Below, piece by piece: positions 7,071 to 10,675 of a stretch of 10,675 bases of DNA. The translations under genes and the position numbers were made by a program. The first letter of the stretch is position 1. Each line of letters opens with the position of its first letter. The notes below the pieces were generated by a model that was not told the DNA's origin, did no database searches, and worked only from the letters and a program-made list of their open reading frames with translations. Origin of the DNA: Rhizobiaceae bacterium (GTDB lineage: Bacteria > Pseudomonadota > Alphaproteobacteria > Rhizobiales > Rhizobiaceae). The stretch covers positions 1-10,675 of the forward strand of contig JAGWJK010000076.1 of NCBI GenBank assembly GCA_028865845.1, written 5' to 3'.

Positions 7071-8327
7071 ATGATGGGTAGAGCCAAACTCACGATTATC
7101 CCGCCCGGCAAGCCGTTGACCGGCCGCGCCATGCCGCCGGGATCGAAGTCGATCACCAACCGTGCGCTGCTGCTCGCCGGCCTTGCCAAGGGAACGAGCC
7201 GGCTGACCGGCGCACTGAAGAGCGACGACACCCGCTACATGGCAGAGGCCCTGCGCGCCATGGGTGTCACGATCGAAGAGCCTGATGCGACGACGTTCAT
7301 CGTCACCAGCAGCGGCAAGCTGCTATCTCCTTCCGCACCGCTGTTCCTCGGCAATGCCGGCACGGCGACACGCTTTCTGACGGCTGCGGCAGCGCTTGTC
7401 GACGGCACAGTCGTCGTCGACGGCGACGCCCATATGCGCAAGCGGCCGATCGGCCCGCTGGTGGACGCCTTGCGTTCCCTTGGCATCGATGCGAGCGCCG
7501 AAACCGGCTGCCCGCCGGTGACCGTCAACGGCACCGGCCGGTTCGAGGCCGATCGTGTGCAGATCGATGGCGGCCTTTCCAGTCAGTATGTCTCGGCGCT
7601 GCTGATGATGGCGGCTGGCGGCGATCGGCCGGTCCACGTCGAACTGCTCGGCGAACATATCGGCGCACTCGGCTACATCGACCTCACCGTTGCCGCCATG
7701 CGCGCCTTCGGGGCCAAGGTGGAGCGCGTGAATGCGGTTACCTGGCGCGTCGAGCCGACGGGCTACCAGGCAACGGATTTTCTGATCGAGCCCGATGCCT
7801 CCGCCGCGACCTATCTTTGGGCGGCCGAGGTGCTGACCGGCGGCAATATCGATCTCGGCACGCCGGCGACGGAATTCTCGCAGCCGGATGCCCGCGCCTA
7901 CGAGTTGATCTCGCAGTTTCCGCATCTGCCTGCCGTCATCGACGGATCGCAGATGCAGGACGCCGTCCCGACGCTTGCGGTTCTCGCCGCCTTCAACGAA
8001 ACGCCGGTGCGCTTCGTCGGCATCGCCAATCTTCGCGTCAAGGAGTGCGATCGCGTCCGGGCACTGTCGAGTGGCCTCTCGCGCATCGTACCGGGCCTGG
8101 GCACCGAGGAAGGCGACGACCTCATCATTGCTTCCGATCCAAGCCTTGCCGGCAAGACGCTCGCCGCCGACATCGACAGCTTCGCCGATCATCGCATTGC
8201 CATGAGCTTTGCGCTGGCCGGATTGAAGATCGGCGGCATCACCATTCTTGACCCCGACTGCGTCGCAAAGACCTTCCCGGCCTATTGGGATGTGCTGGCT
8301 TCGCTCGGCGTCGCATACCGCGATTGA
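7071..8327 (+). CDS. aroA: 3-phosphoshikimate 1-carboxyvinyltransferase (EPSP synthase), class I-like
   Basis: A 418-residue EPSP synthase-family enzyme (shikimate-3-phosphate plus PEP to EPSP, chorismate pathway). Counterparts of E. coli residues are present: PGSK K26, R31, LFLGNAGT (92-98) with R101, RPIG R125, SSQ 170-172, D297 in MQDAVPT, RVKECDR with K324, E325 and R328, DHR R375, and AKTFP K400. Class II signatures are absent. Two differences stand out: the residue matching E. coli Pro101 is F102, and the usual S-x-P-Y substrate loop is replaced by ALGY (A199-Y202), losing the serine that binds shikimate-3-phosphate. Starts at 7071, 7074 (GAAGAG 7 nt upstream) or a GTG at 7038 are possible. 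It lies between lemA and DUF2207 with gaps of about 90 bp. It may be the housekeeping enzyme or a second copy; rhizobia usually have a class II aroA elsewhere. Confidence 0.9.
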   Translation: MMGRAKLTIIPPGKPLTGRAMPPGSKSITNRALLLAGLAKGTSRLTGALKSDDTRYMAEALRAMGVTIEEPDATTFIVTSSGKLLSPSAPLFLGNAGTATRFLTAAAALVDGTVVVDGDAHMRKRPIGPLVDALRSLGIDASAETGCPPVTVNGTGRFEADRVQIDGGLSSQYVSALLMMAAGGDRPVHVELLGEHIGALGYIDLTVAAMRAFGAKVERVNAVTWRVEPTGYQATDFLIEPDASAATYLWAAEVLTGGNIDLGTPATEFSQPDARAYELISQFPHLPAVIDGSQMQDAVPTLAVLAAFNETPVRFVGIANLRVKECDRVRALSSGLSRIVPGLGTEEGDDLIIASDPSLAGKTLAADIDSFADHRIAMSFALAGLKIGGITILDPDCVAKTFPAYWDVLASLGVAYRD

Positions 8328-8371
8328 TACCTGACCTCTAAAACTGGGTTGGGAGACCTTTCATGATCTGG

Positions 8372-8391
8372 GGCGCCCTGTCCGGGGCGCC
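8372..8391 (+). promoter_or_regulatory. GC-rich hairpin between aroA and the DUF2207 gene
   Basis: GGCGCCC (8372-8378) and GGGCGCC (8385-8391) form a perfect 7-bp stem around a 6-nt loop, 44 nt after the aroA stop and about 23 nt before the DUF2207 start. No T-tract follows, so it is a poor intrinsic terminator. It could be a Rho-dependent pause site, an RNA-stability element or a leader structure. Confidence 0.4.
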
Positions 8392-8414
8392 GACACAATC
8401 ACATTGGGGGTGTG

Positions 8415-10370
8415 ATGACGCGCTGGCTTCCCGGGCTTTCTCTGGCCCTGTTCCTGTTGTTCTCCGCGTTTTCTGCCTCAGCTGCGGAAGCCATCACCTC
8501 GTTCGACCAGGTGGTCACGCTCAATCATGACGGCTCGATGCAGGTCACCGAAACCATCGCGGTGAATGCCGAGGGCAATGCGATCAGACGCGGCATATTT
8601 CGGGATTTTCCGCTCACCTTCCGCGACACTGCGGGGCATACGACCTATGTGGACTTTGCCGTCGTTGCTGTCGAGCGCGACGGCCAGCCGGAGGAATGGC
8701 ATAGCGAGCAGATCGACCGCGGCGAGCGCATCTATATCGGCCGGCAGGATCAGGTGCTCTCGCACGGGCCGCATGTTTTCCGCGTCACCTACAATACCAA
8801 CAGGCAATTCCGTTATTTCGACGATCACGACGAGCTTTACTGGAACGTCACCGGCAATGGCTGGCAATTTCCGATATGGCGTGCCTCAGCCACGGTCCTG
8901 CTGCCGGACGGAGCGGCGCCCCAGCAGTTGGGCTATTTTACCGGACCGATCGGCGCCACCGGCAAGGACGCCAAAGCCAGCCAGATGCCCGGCAAGGCCG
9001 TGTTCGCGACGACGCGTCCGTTGGCGGCTGGCGACGGCCTAACCATCGCGCTGTCGTTTCCAAAGGGTGCGATCGCGCCGCCAAGCGCGGCTCAAATGTG
9101 GACCTGGTTCATCAAGGACAATATGGACCTGATGATCGCCGCAGGCGGTTTCATCATCCTGTTCGTCTACTATTTGTGGAGCTGGGTTTCCGTCGGCCGC
9201 GACCCGCCGCGCGGCGTCATGGTGCCGCGTTGGGATCCGCCGCAAGGCATCTCGCCGGCCTTGGTCAACTATATCGACAACCGCGGATTTTCGAACGGCT
9301 GCTGGACGGCGCTATCGGCCACGGCGATCGATCTTGCCGTCCGCGGCTATCTCACGCTTGATGATCTGAAGAACGGCATCATCCTTCGCGCCACGGGCAG
9401 GACGCCGGCGGAAAAGCTCGAGAGTGGCGAAAAGGCGATATTTTCGGGCCTTGGCCCGTTCACTCCCATCGTCATCGACAAGGCGAATGGCGAAAATGTC
9501 GAAAAGCTCGGACAGCAGTTCCGCAACGCCATCGAGCGCGAACATCGAGGGGAGTTTTATCGCGCAAACAGCGCCTATGTCGCCGGCGGCGTCGCCCTCT
9601 CGATCGTCATCCTGGTTGCCATCGTCCTCTACGGCCGGCTGCACGAAAATGTCCTGCCGATGATTGCCGTGCCGGCCTTCCTGTCGATTGTCGTGACCGG
9701 CATTGCGGTCAAGATCGGTCGGGCGTCCTCCCGTCGCGGCTCCAGCCTGCTGGCACGCTTCATTTCCATCCTATTCTTCGCCTTCTTCGGCATCGTGGCG
9801 ATCACGATTGCAGCGGGCGCGCTTGCGGCAGCCATGGTTCCGGCGGCCGATGCCGTGCCCCTGCTTGCGGCGATCGTCGGCATCTTCGCGCTCAATGTGG
9901 TGTTCTTCTTCCTGATGGGCGCGCCGACGCCGCTCGGCCGCAAGATGATGGATGGCATTGACGGGCTGAGGCAATATCTGACCTTGGCCGAGCGGGATCG
10001 CATGAACATGCAGGGCGCGCCGACCATGTCGCCCCAGCATTTCGAAACCCTGCTGCCCTATGCGGTGGCCCTCGGCGTCGAAAAACCCTGGTCGCGGGCC
10101 TTCGATACCTGGCTGGCAGCTGCCGCCGCTGGTGCCGCGGCCGCCAGTGTCTATGCGCCGAGCTGGTATAGCGGCGACTATAGCAGCGGCAGATGGAGCG
10201 ACGGCATCGGCGGCTTCTCTTCCTCCATGGCATCGACGATCACCTCCACCATCCCACAGCCTGTTTCGAGCTCTTCCTCTGCCTTCTCTGGCGGCAGTTC
10301 GTCCGGTGGTGGAGGCGGCGGCGGCTTTTCCGGTGGCGGCGGAGGCGGGGGCGGCGGAGGCGGTTGGTAA
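8415..10370 (+). CDS. DUF2207 membrane protein with glycine-rich tail
   Basis: A 651-residue envelope protein. Residues 1-24 look like a signal peptide (LSLALFLLFSAFSASA). Residues 25-225 are the beta-rich DUF2207 domain, with typical phrases IRRGIFRDFPL and LYWNVTGNGW, placed outside the membrane. A helix at 238-258 (LMIAAGGFIILFVYYLWSWVS) is followed by a cytoplasmic part beginning GRDPP and VPRWDPPQGISPALVNYI. More membrane helices lie near 389-407, 413-434, 448-475 and 480-502. The C-terminus runs from Ser-rich (603-630) to almost pure glycine (631-650) and ends in Trp, usual for this family. Its function is unknown; pairing with LemA is common. GTG 8412 and ATG 8415 are adjacent; GGGGG at 8406-8410 favours the ATG weakly. 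A short overlapping frame starts at 8363. Confidence 0.92.
   Translation: MTRWLPGLSLALFLLFSAFSASAAEAITSFDQVVTLNHDGSMQVTETIAVNAEGNAIRRGIFRDFPLTFRDTAGHTTYVDFAVVAVERDGQPEEWHSEQIDRGERIYIGRQDQVLSHGPHVFRVTYNTNRQFRYFDDHDELYWNVTGNGWQFPIWRASATVLLPDGAAPQQLGYFTGPIGATGKDAKASQMPGKAVFATTRPLAAGDGLTIALSFPKGAIAPPSAAQMWTWFIKDNMDLMIAAGGFIILFVYYLWSWVSVGRDPPRGVMVPRWDPPQGISPALVNYIDNRGFSNGCWTALSATAIDLAVRGYLTLDDLKNGIILRATGRTPAEKLESGEKAIFSGLGPFTPIVIDKANGENVEKLGQQFRNAIEREHRGEFYRANSAYVAGGVALSIVILVAIVLYGRLHENVLPMIAVPAFLSIVVTGIAVKIGRASSRRGSSLLARFISILFFAFFGIVAITIAAGALAAAMVPAADAVPLLAAIVGIFALNVVFFFLMGAPTPLGRKMMDGIDGLRQYLTLAERDRMNMQGAPTMSPQHFETLLPYAVALGVEKPWSRAFDTWLAAAAAGAAAASVYAPSWYSGDYSSGRWSDGIGGFSSSMASTITSTIPQPVSSSSSAFSGGSSSGGGGGGGFSGGGGGGGGGGGW
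10305..10364 (+). repeat. Glycine-codon low-complexity tract
   Basis: Twenty codons at the end of the DUF2207 gene, all glycine except one FS pair, using GGT, GGA, GGC and GGG mixed. The mixed codons mean it is not a clean microsatellite, but the GGC/GGA repetition could still allow slippage. Protein tails of this kind are seen in the family. Confidence 0.8.
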
Positions 10371-10399
10371 ATTCGCGTTTGCCGGGATGACTTTTGCCG

Positions 10400-10422
10400 C
10401 CGGGCTTGCTAAGTCCGCCCGG
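10400..10422 (+). terminator. Weak hairpin between DUF2207 gene and glyS
   Basis: CCGGGC (10400-10405) and GCCCGG (10417-10422) are exact 6-bp arms around an 11-nt loop, followed by ACCAATTT rather than a run of T. It may weaken read-through into glyS, but it is short and could be chance in GC-rich DNA. Confidence 0.25.
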
Positions 10423-10453
10423 ACCAATTTGCCTCAACGTAAAGACAGCTCCC

Positions 10454-10675
10454 ATGCCCGATCTCCTGCTCGAACTCCGCTCCGAGGAAATTCCCGCCCG
10501 TATGCAGCGCAAGGCTGCCGGCGATCTGAAGAAGCTGGTGACCGATGCCCTGGTCGAAGCGGGCCTTTCCTATGAGGGTGCGCGCGAATATTGGACGCCG
10601 CGTCGGCTGACGCTCGATATTCGCGGCCTGACGGCGCGCTCGGCCGATGTGCGCGAGGAGCGCAAGGGCCCACGC
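10454..10675 (+). CDS. glyS: Glycyl-tRNA synthetase beta subunit, N-terminal part
   Basis: The first 74 codons of the beta chain; the frame is open to the right edge. [20 protein letters not shown] is the classic start of GlyS (LLxELxxEEIP), followed by [20 protein letters not shown] and RLTLDIRGL, as in other alphaproteobacterial GlyS. The beta subunit binds and positions tRNA-Gly and is needed together with GlyQ. The ATG at 10454 has only a weak purine-rich stretch upstream (AAAGACAG), and 83 bp separate it from the DUF2207 stop. Its partner glyQ lies upstream on the same strand. Confidence 0.96.
   Translation, partial: MPDLLLELRSEEIPARMQRKAAGDLKKLVTDALVEAGLSYEGAREYWTPRRLTLDIRGLTARSADVREERKGPR

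Noticed and set aside
7323..8192. Minus-strand open frame of 289 codons opposite aroA
   Set aside because: Same situation: a shadow of the conserved aroA frame, rich in Arg/Gly/Ala with no motif.
9771..10427. Minus-strand open frame of 218 codons opposite the DUF2207 gene
   Set aside because: The composition follows from reading the glycine/alanine-rich codons backwards; no domain is visible.

Overview
The window reads as chromosomal DNA of an alphaproteobacterium of the Rhizobiaceae, most likely Rhizobium itself. The grounds are high G+C, dense gene packing, and proteins resembling rhizobial versions of long-chain polyprenyl diphosphate synthase, Nramp transporter, GlyQ and GlyS. This is recognition from memory, not a database search. 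No rRNA, tRNA, CRISPR array, insertion sequence or phage gene is visible.

Layout. (1) Positions 1-781, minus strand: the 5' three quarters of a polyprenyl diphosphate synthase (quinone side chain), with a TTG start. (2) Positions 890-1903, plus strand: a divergent two-gene unit, a small DUF2007 protein and a TrmN6-like methyltransferase. (3) Positions 1910-3244, minus strand: mntH, an Nramp manganese importer, convergent with the methyltransferase with only 6 bp between stops. (4) Positions 3245-3532: a 288-bp divergent control region with a likely metal-regulator operator on the mntH side. (5) Positions 3533-4601, plus: an S49 (SppA/SohB-type) serine-lysine peptidase followed closely by a 63-residue single-pass membrane protein. 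(6) Positions 4627-5298, plus: a complete vapBC-type toxin-antitoxin module with a perfect 9-9-9 inverted-repeat operator; it is poorer in G+C than its neighbours and looks like an acquired cassette. (7) Positions 5385-10675, plus: glyQ, lemA, a class I-like aroA, a DUF2207 membrane protein and the start of glyS.

How the genes relate. glyQ and glyS encode the alpha and beta chains of glycyl-tRNA synthetase but are about 4.1 kb apart. Between them lie LemA and a DUF2207 protein, two envelope proteins often encoded side by side in bacteria, here themselves separated by an EPSP-synthase gene. That EPSP synthase keeps the catalytic residues but differs at a residue linked to glyphosate sensitivity and in the loop that normally carries a shikimate-3-phosphate-binding serine, so it may be a specialised second copy.

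Most of the window is ordinary housekeeping DNA. The points most worth a second look are the diverged aroA inside a lemA/DUF2207 pair, the S49 peptidase with its small membrane partner and no signal peptide, the vapBC cassette with its operator, and the mntH control region.
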